Origin: Raphanus sativus
Taxonomy: Eukaryota > Streptophyta > Magnoliopsida > Brassicales > Brassicaceae
NCBI RefSeq assembly: GCF_000801105.2
Contig: NC_079511.1
Location: 22,219,792 to 22,283,791, forward strand
Direction: 5' to 3'
Length of the DNA stretch: 64,000 nt
The translations under genes and the position numbers were made by a program. A model generated the notes under the pieces. It did not search any database. It worked only from the letters and a program-made list of their open reading frames with translations, and was not told where the DNA came from. Shown in pieces: positions 35,400 to 47,021 of the stretch. The stretch's first letter is position 1. Every line of letters begins with the position of its first letter.

Positions 35400-37220
35400 T
35401 CTCTAAAACTATAAACACTTTTAAATATTTTTTTTGTTAATTCGTGTATATTAGTCAATATTAGAGCTAATGAATGAAATTTATAACTTAATTGGTGATA
35501 TTTAAAATGGTGATATGGTTTTAACGAGACAAAGAAAGTTATTGGCATGAATAAAAGAGATGCTGGTGGACTTATCACCCACTATTTATCTTTATAATAT
35601 TGGTGAATTCACGTCTTAAGTCTCTGAGGATTATAGAGAATTCATTGGGATAAGTGTTAAACACTTTTAGCAACACTGATATAAACTCAGAAATGATTGG
35701 CCAAATCAGAAAGAAGCAATAGACAAAGATATAAACTCTTGTGAAAGAGAGAAGTATTTGGACAATTAGTCAAACACTAGAAGGTATAAAACAAGTGGGA
35801 TAGAAATGAGTCATTGCACCAAAGAAAGGATCAATATGAAATTGATTGTGAAGAGACATAGTTTCATGTGGTAGATGCAACTACTTTTAAGTTCCTTATC
35901 AGTCTAGCAATGAAGGAAGAACTTGAATTATATGACCCACTGAAAATATAATCCCTGAAAGACAAAATCCAAGAAGGATCGATGGTATCATCAAAATTAT
36001 GTTCCCAGAAACTCTAGCTATTTGATTATTTTTATTCGATATATGAATTATTATAAGGTTAACTAATGTATCCATTTATATTTATCAAGGGACTATGAAT
36101 CAATATAATCATTGATTTGAATATAATACAGAAGAGTTATAACAAATATATTGTTTGGAAGAATTTTTTTGAAAATACTACATTGTTATGTATTCCAAAC
36201 TGGACAACTAGAAAAGAGATGTTATCTTAAAAGATCCTTAAAAATTTTAAGATGATCATATTTGAATGATTTTGAAGTACCATATTTAAGAGTGTTATTT
36301 GAGAAAGTTACTAATCTCTTTCACAACTGAAAGATGTAATTTCACATGACAAGAAAGAAAGTCATAAATAGTAACTTTTATAGTTACGAATGAAAATATC
36401 GTATGTACGAGACGACTGTATGTAAGAAATTTGGTTTGAAATCCAAATTAGACCAAGAAACTATTGTCTAAGTCAAAAGATGATTATATACAAGAAGTCT
36501 AAAGGTCCTAGATATCATAATATACATAAATAGAGTTTATTTTGTTAAGCTCAATTCTCTGAAGAGATTTATTTGATTGGAATCCATAATAGATATATAC
36601 GGAATAGAAATATTCCAACCGCCTAAGTATAGATATGTTAAAAATAATGAGGAAATTAATAGATTTAGATAAGAAGCAACGTAAAATAAACCAAATTTGA
36701 TATCATATCCTGAAGATATTGTTTCTAGGAAAAGAAATATGATAGTAAGTGTGGTTGCCCTCTTTTTCATTATCATGGTTTTTGTCCCATTTTAAAGAGG
36801 CAACAAAGAAAACACAAATGATAGACAACGATAATACTATAATTCCTATGAAAAGGTATATCAATGTTCTAAAGTTTTTGTGATAAAGAGAATCGAAGAA
36901 AAAGATCAATTCATATAAAGACTCATGCAGGGCCGAAGAACGGCGATGTTCATGTCCTACAAGTTCGCTCATCTGAAAATTTGGCTGATTTATTCATCAA
37001 GGCGCTACTCGCATTATCTTTCGAGAAGATAGTTCACCTGATCAGATTGCGTCATCTCAAAAATTTTGACGTATGTACACATGAGGAGAAGTCATTACGC
37101 ATTGTCCTCTCTTTCCCTTAACCCTGGTTTTTCCCATTGGGTTTTCTTGGTGAGTTTTTTAATGAAGCAACATCCACGGCATTGTGAAAGCACATTGGTA
37201 TAACAAACATCAAGGGAAAG
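35400..37220 (+). mobile_element. Decayed Ty1/copia internal region
   Basis: Only the 3' part is identifiable. At about 36945-37070 the sequence encodes VHVLQVRSSENLADLF and continues with a degraded FEKIVHLIRLRHLKNFD, the C-terminus of a copia RNase H. It is followed by the polypurine-like CAAGGGAAAG before an LTR. The rest has no intact frame and the left boundary is unknown. Confidence 0.5.
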
Positions 37221-37382
37221 TGTTATGAATATTGTGATGAAGTCCATTACGGAAAATATTAGGTTTACTTGATTATCAAGTGTGCTTGTTCCCCAAGTTC
37301 TATTTTTTCTTCAATCTATTGTATATCTATATAATTCATTATCAATGGAATAAGACACCCCAATTTCTCTCTTCTTATAACA
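37221..37382 (+). repeat. 3' LTR of the decayed copia element
   Basis: A 162-bp segment starting TGTTATGAAT and ending TTATAACA, so TGTTAT/ATAACA form a perfect terminal inverted repeat with TG..CA ends. It directly follows the polypurine tract CAAGGGAAAG. No matching 5' LTR was found in the window. Confidence 0.75.
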
Positions 37383-37805
37383 TAGCTGACCTATTCAATT
37401 AATTAAAATTTTATTGTATCCCTCACCCTTAACTTGTCCTAAGTAGTTTGTTCAACTTCTGGCTGGCTGACACTTAATGTTCAGCAAACAAGAAAATTAC
37501 TTTGACTGTTGGTTATATATCACTTATGTTTTTCAATCATTTGCTATGCAGAAAAAGGTGAAATATTTTGTTTTTTCTCTCTATCATTTATTTGTTTCTG
37601 ACAAAGAAAAGATATAAGAGCAAAATTAACGGTAAACCCCACATAAATTTCTTAAAACGACTAAATACTAATTTTTAATTTAAACTTAATTACTTAATTA
37701 AATTATTTTCTTTTAAAAAATCCAAATAAAAAAAATATGACATTTGGACAATAAGATTCTATTAAGTTTTTAATGATGTCTTTCTTTTTGTGCACCAGTT
37801 TCTAA
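37383..37805. other. AT-rich spacer
   Basis: No gene or element recognised. Confidence 0.4.
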
Positions 37806-38080
37806 GAGCATGCGCAGTAGAGGCTCTTAAAGCATTTTCACCATATTAAAAATATTAAAAATTCTAAAAGAAAAATGAAAAAGTAAAAAGGAAAAGAGGG
37901 GGAGAATGACTCTATGCGAATGGACCTTTTTATTTGTCTGAGAGGTTAATTTTCCACATGTTCTTTTCTTAGTGGTTTAATATTTTTGAAATAAGTAAAA
38001 TCAATTGTAAAAGAAAGTTATGTAAAAATACTAATATAATAAGGTCAGAAACTAGATTTGGGGAACCAATGCTGATGCTC
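37806..38080. mobile_element. MITE with exact TAA duplication
   Basis: The left end GAGCATGCGCAGTAG and right end (reverse complement GAGCATCAGCATTGG) match in the first six bases and beyond. TAA lies at 37803-37805 and 38081-38083. 275 bp, no coding capacity; Harbinger-type. Confidence 0.6.
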
Positions 38081-38420
38081 TAACGATGTCTAATATAAGC
38101 ATTTTGTCTCTTTCTCTTCTAGCTTTTTCCTTTTTATTGTCTTTTATTTATTAGAAACTAGGTAAGAACCCATTAATAATCATGTCTTAAGAGCTTTTGT
38201 TGTTATTACTGTTACTTTCTCCGAATTAAGTGAAACTATTGTTTTAAACTTACTATTAACTTATACTCTCTTCGTTTTGAAAATATCTATGTGTTACAAA
38301 ATGATTATTTTTCTAAAGAATACTCTTCTCTTGCATTTTTAATGCATTACTATATTTTGATCTGCGCACCCGAGTGGATGTATTTTTATAAAATATATTG
38401 CTATTTTTTCACGTCAATAT

Positions 38421-39087
38421 TAGGGCTGGACAAAAAACCGGAATCCAAAAAACCAAACCGATCCGATGAAAAAAAGTAATACCAAAACCGAACCAAAATT
38501 CATTAAATATCCAAATTATTAGAAATTTAGCATTAGAGAACTAAAACTGAATCCAATCCGAGCCTAAGTATTTCGGATACCTGAATATATCTTAAATAGA
38601 TTTATATACTTATATATATTATTTATTTTATATTTAATATATATAAAACATCTAGAATATATATGGTACTTTAAGTTGGTTTAAATACTTGAAAATATAT
38701 ACAAATAGTCAAAAGTAAATATCTAAAATATTTAAAGTATACTCAAAACACCAAAATATTTAAAATGATTATTGATTCTCTATCCAAATATTTAAATCAA
38801 ATCAATTTATATGTTAAGTTTAGTTATTTTGACATATGTTATTCAAATTTATATGTAATATATGATTTTGTTTATAGATTTTGAGAAATTTAAAGTATAT
38901 AATGAATTTTATTTTAAAAATAATTTAAATAGGTTATCCAAATCCGAATTGAACCCGTAAAGTTCTGAATTGAATCCGAACCAAAATTTAGAAATATCCG
39001 AATGAGGTTAAAATCTTTGATCCCGAATATCCGAAATCCAAACAAACCTAAACCAAACCCGAATGGGTACCCAAACACCCATCCCTA
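38421..39087. mobile_element. hAT-like non-autonomous element
   Basis: Left end TAGGGCTGGAC and right end reading TAGGGATGGGT when reverse complemented. An imperfect 8-bp flank (CAATATTA versus CACTATTA) is consistent with a hAT-type duplication offset by the TA. The interior is rich in AACCGAA-type motifs common in Brassicaceae repeats. No transposase. Confidence 0.5.
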
Positions 39088-39359
39088 CACTATTATATAT
39101 CATATTTGTATCATCATATAATTAATCACATTTTATATGCATCATCGTATAAGTAATAATATAATTAAGAGAGATTTACGTTTTGGGTCACTTTATGACT
39201 TTATGCACCAGCATAAGTCATTTTGAACTACTCAGACTTTTTTGAGTGGCCAAATACCACACTGCTCTTAGTAATCTATTTTCTTTCTTTCATGTTTCGA
39301 TCTTCATCTTCTCTCTCACTTTTTTCTTTTCTTTTATCATTTCTCTCTTTGTACGCCCC

Positions 39360-39520
39360 TCTCTCTATCTCTCTCTCTCTCTCTCTTTTTTTTCCAGAAA
39401 TTAACCCTTGTCTGTGAAAAGAGATGGCTATGAGGAGAAACTGGCTTTCCATGAACATGCTTTGAATTTCTGGAAAATCTCCTAACAAAAAATGATAAAT
39501 TGTCTCTCTCTCTCTCTCTT
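39360..39520 (+). repeat. (CT)n tracts
   Basis: Two CT microsatellites (about 39361-39386 and 39502-39519) in leader-like sequence of MULE-3. Comparable pyrimidine tracts are common in plant 5' leaders. Confidence 0.7.
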
Positions 39521-40374
39521 ACTTTGTGCTTTCTCTTTCTCCATTTCTCAGATCTATGTTAAGCTAAAAATTGAACTTAGGAGGCGGTGGTGTTTCGTGG
39601 GTTTGTGAATGTGGTGGGATCATGTTTTTCAGTTTGCCCGTGAGAAAATGTGCTATGTTCTTTGTTGTTTTACTTGAGTTAAGATTTTGTCCTTTTTTTG
39701 TTTAGATCACAATGCCGCAGAGTTTTCAGGCCACAGAGTCAGGTTAGAATCCTCTACTTATAATTTTCTGTAATTTGAAGATATTTTCTTTGTATATTTT
39801 TTTTTTTTAGAGTTGCAGACCATGTGTTTGCTAAAATGTCCAACTGAACTTTAAAGATAAACACAATGTCATACATTTGTTTGATAGTTTCTTTTTTTTT
39901 GTGTAAGAGTAGAAAAGAACATGTTACTCTTAAGTGTATACCCTGCTCTTAATTGGTTCATTCTTGTGTATGTGTAGGCCTTTTATACTTTATGGTTGAG
40001 TGTACACCCTGCTCTTTAATATGTGATTTGTTGAAGCTGTTTTGTTGTGCTCTTGTTGTGCATGTTTTTTGTATGTGTAAATGACTAGTAGGTCATTCAC
40101 ACGTGTGTTGTCTCTCTTTATGCAGGTAGTGACTTGAACCGTTTGATGTCTGCAACATGATGTGTGTTGCTGACCCGATTCAAGTTTTACGTTGGAGCTA
40201 TGTTCCAAGACAAGTGCTGAACCAAGACACAAGATTAGGAATTGTAACTCAATATGTTATAAAGCCAAATTGAAAATACATATATGATGATATAACTGAA
40301 TTTTATCTGCATATTTTGATGATAAAGCCAAATTGTATCCTCATGTACATGGTAGCTTTGTATGAATGAGTAGT

Positions 40375-40870
40375 GTACATAGGCCTCGTTTTACACATGT
40401 ACATTATTTCTGATGATCAAGCCACAGCCACTTGTACACTATACTCATGTACAATGTAAATTTGTATACATGATTTGTGTACATAGGTCTTGTTATCCAA
40501 GTGTACACTATCCTAATGTACATTGGTATAAAATAAGTAGTGTACATAGGTCTTGTTATATGTATATATACATTATTATGAAGATCAAAGCCATAGCAAC
40601 ATGTACATAGGTTTTGTTATCAACATGTACTCATTCCAATAAATAATTTTATAGTGAATTTTTAAGGCTATCGCATTACTATCAAAGCTAGCTGAACGGC
40701 CAATGAAATGTTTATTTGTTGTTGTGTACAGAATATGCATAGGTGTGTGTATAACCACAATGCTTCTCTAATTTCTAAAATATCATTGACATTTCTTACA
40801 TTGTCTCTGTTATGTGTCAAGAGTTGTTGTGTACAAATTTTTATTGTACACATGTACAAGATTGTATATT
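40375..40870. repeat. TGTACATAGG-containing dispersed repeats
   Basis: At least four copies of a motif with TGTACATAGG and then CTTGTTAT-like sequence, spaced about 60-110 bp and interleaved with ACATGTACA palindromes. Internal to MULE-3. Confidence 0.65.
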
Positions 40871-41632
40871 CTTGATGTACACATATACAAATGTATTTTC
40901 TCACATACTTTGCAAGTTCTTCTCCTTCATTAGCTCACATCCTCTGCAATCACCAACCTCTCTTTATCATAAACTTTGCAAAGTATTTTCTCACATACTT
41001 TGCAAGTTCTTCTCCTTCATTAGGTGCACCTCCTTTCACACACCAGATTTATCATTGTTTCTGAGAGATTCCAACAACCCAACAACATCTCTAAGCTCTG
41101 ATTCAATAGAGAACAATTACAAAACCTAAAAATAAGAATTTTCAGAACCCAATCAAAAGCCTAATCACCTATGTCTTTTGGTCACCACCGTGAATAAGCA
41201 ATTCCTGATGAATAACCCTAACCTCCTCACTTCTCTTGGTAGCCGCCGCGAAGAAGCGAGGCCATGAGCCAGTAGGCCGTTTGATTCTGGAATTCTGGAT
41301 ACAAAAGAGAGAAATTTGACGGTGATAGGCTCTATATCTCAGAAAAACCACAATCACAATATTTTTTGCAGGATTAAGTTTCTTCAAACTCTCATCTTCA
41401 ATCGATTTTCTAAAGTCGATGGCTCTGTTCTTTTACCTTATCTTTGCTTTCTCACGGCAGAAGAAACTAGAAAAAGGAAAAATAATATTAAAAGAAAACA
41501 TTGTAATTTAGTTTTATAGTATAGAATTAGTTAGATTTAAGGAAAATAATAAAAGGGCAACAACGGTTTTTCACATGTTGACAGCTCAGGAAAAGTGCAT
41601 TGGAAGAGAGGAAAAGTGTGTCAGGAGACACA

Positions 41633-44600
41633 CAGGGGCGGACCCACCACTATGGGGGGTGTGGCACGTGCCCCATGCTCCTCTTTTTTTTTTTGTAATC
41701 ATGCATAGAAAAATATGTAGTATAAAATAGGAAAAAAAATAAAATGCTCCACCCGAACCTAGAGCAGCCCAATAAGAAAAAAATAATACAGCCCAATAGA
41801 AATTATGTAGTCCACATAATAATTCAATTATCTAATTTGTCTAACTAATTAAACCCTAATCTATCTTCTTACGTGATCTTTTTAGAAAAAAAAATTCTGC
41901 AGAAAAAAAATTCTTTCACAAATCACAATCTTGAATCCATAAGAGCTCTTTTTGGTATCTTTTGTAAGTAAGCATACATATCATCTCTAACAATTTGCTA
42001 TATATTTGATTGTTAGATTAGTTATTTGTTTCTAGTGTTTATTATATCTTTGAATACTAACAGATTTTGATTAGGTACCATGGAAAAATATTTTTAAAAA
42101 CAGCGTCTATCAACACCAGACACCAACTTGGAGAATTTGCCTTCATATCCTTCGGTAGAACCATCAAAAACTAACATGGAGGATCTACCGTCAACATCAA
42201 AAGACAATTTGGAAGATCTATCTTCGGCATCAAAAACTAATATGGAAGATTTGCCTTCAGACCCTGCTGATAGAAAAAAATATATCAGAATATCATCCTA
42301 ACGAAAGAGATGAGGTAAGACGCAAATATCTTACTAAAGGTTCTTGTCAACCTCGTGGTCATGATTTTCCTAAGACACTGGCAGGGAATAAATTAAGAAG
42401 ATTTAATCCTGATTGGTTTAATCTCTACGGTAGGTGGTTAGAATATAGTATAAAAACAGACAAAGCTTTTTGTTTGGTTTGCTACTTGTTTAGAGATTAT
42501 ACCGAAAATAAAGGTGGAAGTGATGAATTTGTGACAAAAGGCTTTGACACTTGGAAAAATCCTAAGAGGTTAGGAGACCATGTGGGACTAGTGAATAGTT
42601 TTCGCAACAATGCTTTGAAGATGGCTGATAATCTACTGAATCAAGATCAGTCAATCGTTCGTGCTTTTTATAAGCAGAATGAAGCAGCCAAAAATGAATA
42701 CAAAATTAGATTGAATGCTTCAATTGATGCTTGTAGATATCTATTACGACAAGGATTACCTTTTCGAGGGCATGATGAGTCAGTGGAGTCAGCCAATAGG
42801 GGGAACTTTGTTGAGCATGTGAAATATACTGCAGACCAGAATGAGCTTGTAAGTAAAGTTGTATTGGAGAATGCTCCTAAGAACAATCAAATGGTGTCTC
42901 ATAAAATTCAGAAATAACTTGCAAATTGCTTTGCAGAGGAAGTTCTTCAGTCTATTATTCAAGAGCCTGATCATGATATATTTTGTTTGATGGTGGATGA
43001 GTCTGCAGATGTTTCTACTAAAGAGCAAGTGGCAGTGGTTTTTCGTTTTGTTGATAAAAAGGGGATAGTCAAGGAAATATTTGTTGGTCTTATTCATGTT
43101 CAAGAAACTTCGTCTGCATCTCTAAAAAGTGCTATTGATTCACTGTTTGCAAAACGTGGATTAAGCATGAAAAAGTTAAGAGGACAAGGTTATGATGGAG
43201 CTAGTAATATGAAGGGTGAATTCAATGGGTTGAGATCTCTGATTTTAAGAGAAAATAGTTCTGCATATTATGTTCATTGTTTTGCTCATCAGCTTCAGTT
43301 GGTTGTCGTGGAAGTTGCTAAAAAACATTTTGAAGTTAGTGATTTCTTTGATAAGATTATATCTTGTTAAATGTGGTTGGAGCGTCTTGTAAGAGACAAG
43401 ATATGATTCGAGAAGATCAACGTAAGATAATTGAGGAGGGAGTTAGTAAGGGTGAAATTAAGACAGGAAAATGATTAAATCAGGAGTGTTCACTTCAAAG
43501 ACCTGGTAATACTCGTTGGGGTTCTCACTACAAAACCTTACTGAGATTAGCTGACTTATTCACTTCCATCATTAGAGTGCTTGAACATGTTCAAAAAGAA
43601 GGGTCAGATGGTATCAAAAGATGTCAAGCTAATGGTTTACTCAAGTACTTCCACACATTTGATTTTGTGTTCTACTTACAGCTAATGCTACTTATCCTTG
43701 GTCTCACAAATAATCTATCAAAGGCTTTACAAGAGAAAGATCAGGATATTTTGAATGCAATGTCTCTAGTGAAATCTACGAAGCAGCAATTGTTCAATCT
43801 CATAGATAATGGCTGGGATTCAGTCATTGAAAGGTGAACTCTTTTTGCAAGAAAAATAACACAGAGTTACTTATTATGGAAGAAGAATTTGTTGATCCAA
43901 AGAGGCTAAGAAAGAGAAGCAACATAACAAACTTGCATTATTATCAAGTTGAATGTTTTTACACTGTATTGGATATGCAAATTCAGGAATTTAATGATCG
44001 TTTTGACGAGATAAACACTGAGCTGCTTGGTTGCACTGCATCTTTGAGCCCCATTGATTCATTCTCCCAGTTTGATCAGTCAAAACTTTTAAGATTATCA
44101 GAGTTTTATCCTGAAGATTTCAGCTCTATGGAACATGTATCTCTTGAGCATCAGCTTGGTATTTACATCGATAATATCTCTGAAGATCAAAGGTTTGCCA
44201 ATTTGGAGGGTCTTGGGGATCTTGCACATGTGATGGTGGAGACCAAAAAACATCTTTCACATTCTCTTGTTTATTGACTCTTGAAGCTAGTTTTGACTTT
44301 ACCTGTTGCTACTGCTACCGTTGAGAGATCTTTCTCTGCAATGAAAATTGTGAAGACTAATTTGCGTAACCGAATGAGTGATGAGTTTTTGAATGATTGT
44401 ATGGTTTGCTATACTGAAAAGGATCACTTTGACAAAGTGACAAATGATGCAGTGAACAAAAGATTTCAGAACATGGGAGATCGAAGAATGACTTTATGAG
44501 ATTTTCGTATTATTTTTATTATATTAGAGTTTTATGTTTTTAGTTGTTATAAACTATTTCAGTTTGATTTTAGTTTTTAAGTTATTTATCTTACATTTAA

Positions 44601-44672
44601 TCATTATATTTTATTTATTATTAATAAATATTGAAGTGCCACAGCCTTACTAAATTTCTAGATCCGCCCCTG
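41633..44672 (+). mobile_element. hAT transposon with intact ends, dead transposase
   Basis: Terminal inverted repeats begin CAGGGGCGGACC (left) and CAGGGGCGGATC (right, reverse complemented). An exact 8-bp duplication GAGACACA lies at 41625-41632 and 44673-44680. The 3,040-bp element lies inside MULE-3, so it inserted later. Ends are intact, so it could in principle be mobilised in trans. Confidence 0.9.
42079..44499 (+). pseudogene. hAT transposase (ZMYM1-like, DUF4371 type), multiply broken
   Basis: Recognisable parts in order: the TTF-type zinc-finger region (RRFNPDWFNLYGRWLEY and KAFCLVCYLF, about 42400-42500), DUF4371/RNase-H-like core (FCLMVDESADVST near 42985, GQGYDGASNMKG near 43190, YYVHCFAHQLQLVVV near 43270), NTRWGSHYKTLLRL (about 43510), and the C-terminal hAT dimerisation block (LPVATATVERSFSAMK, 44300-44350). 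Lesions: an early TAA six codons after the ATG at 42079, a frameshift near 42280, a TAA at about 42915, another near 43368, a TGA near 43471, and frame changes near 43836 and 44277. At least six lesions, so no active transposase is made. Confidence 0.85.
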
Positions 44673-46792
44673 GAGACACAAGTGATCTAGAGTGTTATTA
44701 TAAACTATAAAAATGACTTGTAGTGTAATTTTTCTATAATTAATAGTATTTAATACATACCATCATATAAATAATCACATATATTATATTTTTAGAACTT
44801 AATGTGAAATATAAAACCATAATTTAAGTTGGTATATGAAATTGGACTTTGTATTGTATTTTTTTATATATATTAAAACAATTTTTAATAATAGTTATTG
44901 GAAAATATTTTAGTAAAAAATAAAATTTTGAATATATTTATATATTTGAATCAGTTTTTGATATAAATCAACTTTAAATTATTATTTTGATTTAAAATAT
45001 GTATATAAAGTTTAAATTTTGTTTTATGATTATTTTAGACAAAAGATATCTTTAGGTAATTAGATTAGCTTATTTTCGTGTATTTTAAAGCTGGTCCAAA
45101 TAGATAGTTTATCATAATATAATAGATTTTTAATTTTTTTAATAACATAAGTCTATTACTTTTTTTTAATATACTGCTATACATGTTTCCAAACAACACT
45201 ATGTTCTTTTTAATATCGTTATTCATGTTTCTAAGCAAACCTCTTTTTTAAATTGCTTTTCATGTTTCAAAATATTTTTTTAAACTGTTATTCATGTTTC
45301 CAAACAAATATATTTTTTAAAATTGCTATCTATGTTTCCAAATAAACATAATTTATACTTCAGTTTTTAATAATATAGATTTAATGATAAATTATGAAAC
45401 TTTTAAAGATAATTGTGTTTATTGAAATTCTATTTCCAAAACATTATGGAAAATAGTTAATTACAAAATAATACATTAATAACTAAAATTTAATATATGT
45501 GAAAATTCTAAAGTTTACATATATTTGAAACTGAAGGAGTTCAATGTATGCGTAGATGTTTGAGCCAGAACTGTACGAAATATACGGAATGGAAACTGCA
45601 GGATAATAGTGACAAACCACACATAAATCTATCTTATTAAAACAGAAACATTGTAATGGACCTAACTATTATTTTGTAAGATTTTAAATTAAATGCACAC
45701 TCTCTTATATAGGTATATGATATTCACATGAATTCATTAATAGACCGAAACTCTTTCTTTTATTTTGTTGGTTTACGAAATAAATGGTCCAACGCTAATT
45801 AAAAGATTTGAAATATATTCATGTTCATAATTATACTATTAGCAACTCCATCTTTTCTTTATTTAACTTAGTGCATAATTGCATATGATTATTGTTTATA
45901 AAATAATAAAAATGACAAACTAAGTACTTTTTGTTTATATATCAGACACATATAATATATTAGACATCACAATATAATAAAATTCACCCAGAAATTATGT
46001 AATAATTGTTTTCTAAATAATTAACTTTATAATGTACAAAAAAAAAAAAAATTCATAACAATAAAAAAACATATCTCATGCTTCCAAAAAATGAAAACCC
46101 GCCCGACCGGGCGGGTCATGATCTAGTACATAAGTATATGCAGAGATGTTATTGTTCGGTCCATAACTTTGACACCCATAATTTCTCTAGATCAATAGTG
46201 TATCTGTGTTTTTGTCTAGATTTTTTACTGAGTCAAATAATTAACGATGATATTTTCTTTGCAAATATTACAAACGCAGTTGATAAAAAAACTGTCAACG
46301 AATTAGCGACGATTATAATTATTATTTTGATAATTTTACATTTAGAGGAGTTATTGGGTAAGAGACTAAAATTTTGAAAGTTCACTTGTATATTCTTAAG
46401 AAACGTCAAAAAGTCATTTGGAGGAAAGTTACCCTAATCAAATATTCCGTAAGGAAAAACTCCTAGATAGATGTTTATCAAAAAAAAAAAATACTCCTAG
46501 CTATGAGATATTGGAATTCCTTTTTTCATATAGTACAAAATATATGAAAGACACAAGAAGCACCGTCGATTAATTTTATATATCAGACAAACTACGTGAA
46601 GCCCATTATAGCTAGGGCTTACATTTCTTCACTACGGAAAATATACCTAATATAAGACTAACAACTCAAACAGCTGTTCTTTGCTTAAATAAATACACAC
46701 ATAAACCTGCATGTATAAACCGATACATACACAAACACAGAGCAATATACATATATATATGTGAGATTTTATTAATCATACGTTAGGATTGT
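44640..46792. repeat. Duplicated segment, copy 1 (with Helitron)
   Basis: Equivalent to 50721-52376. It begins in the hAT 3' end, crosses the MULE-3 right end and the 3' flank of the secreted-protein gene, and carries an extra 499-bp Helitron (45628-46126). Outside the Helitron I see only two one-base homopolymer differences from copy 2. Confidence 0.9.
45628..46126 (+). mobile_element. Helitron E, young, with empty site in the window
   Basis: Starts TCTATCTTATTAAAACAG after host A (45627) and ends CTAG before host T (46127). The 3' hairpin CCCGCCCGACCGGGCGGG is at 46098-46115. The duplicate copy at 51710/51711 has the same flanks without the insert, confirming both ends to the base and the absence of a target duplication. 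499 bp, non-coding; hairpin nearly identical to Helitron D. Confidence 0.95.
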
Positions 46793-46912
46793 AGGATTAA
46801 TGTAATTAAGGGTGTTTAAGTCATTGTCTAATCCCTAGTATATACCTCTTGTACACAGTATAAATACTGTATTATACATTCTAATAAATCTATTCAGCCC
46901 AATACTTCTATA
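46790..46912 (+). repeat. 5' LTR of the copia element
   Basis: Starts TGTAGGATTAATG immediately after AGGAT (46785-46789), and ends TTCTATA next to the primer site. The expected terminal CA reads TA, probably a point change. A TATA-like AGTATAAATACT lies near 46858. Only 123 bp long. The 3' LTR is missing from the window. Confidence 0.75.
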
Positions 46913-46924
46913 TGGTATCAGAGC
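46913..46924 (+). other. Copia primer binding site
   Basis: TGGTATCAGAGC, complementary to initiator tRNA-Met, directly after the 5' LTR. Same site as in the TRIM at 2299-2310. Confidence 0.9.
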
Positions 46925-47021
46925 TGTGATACCTAGGGATCTCAATATTTTTCTTTAGCCGCTCAAAACAAAACTTTAAAACACAAAGGCATCGCCTTTC
47001 TTCTTCTTCTCCCTGGCAACA

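Larger units (their letters stand above)
39169..44734. mobile_element. Mutator-like element MULE-3, split by a hAT
   Basis: Exact 9-bp duplication TATAATTAA at 39160-39168 and 44735-44743. Ends read GAGAGATTTAC (left) and GAAAAATTACA (right, reverse complemented), a weak terminal similarity as in MULE-1. Without the hAT (3,040 bp plus one 8-bp target copy) the element is about 2.5 kb. The interior has CT-rich leader-like sequence, a possible spliced mini-ORF (39712-39742 joined to 40126-40160, 21 residues), TGTACATAGG repeats (40375-40870), and a GC-richer right end with a minus-strand open frame at 41169-41387. No transposase. Confidence 0.75.

Noticed and set aside
40413..41129. Small open frames at 40.4-41.1 kb as genes
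   Set aside because: They translate TGTACA-type repeats inside MULE-3 and have no conserved features.
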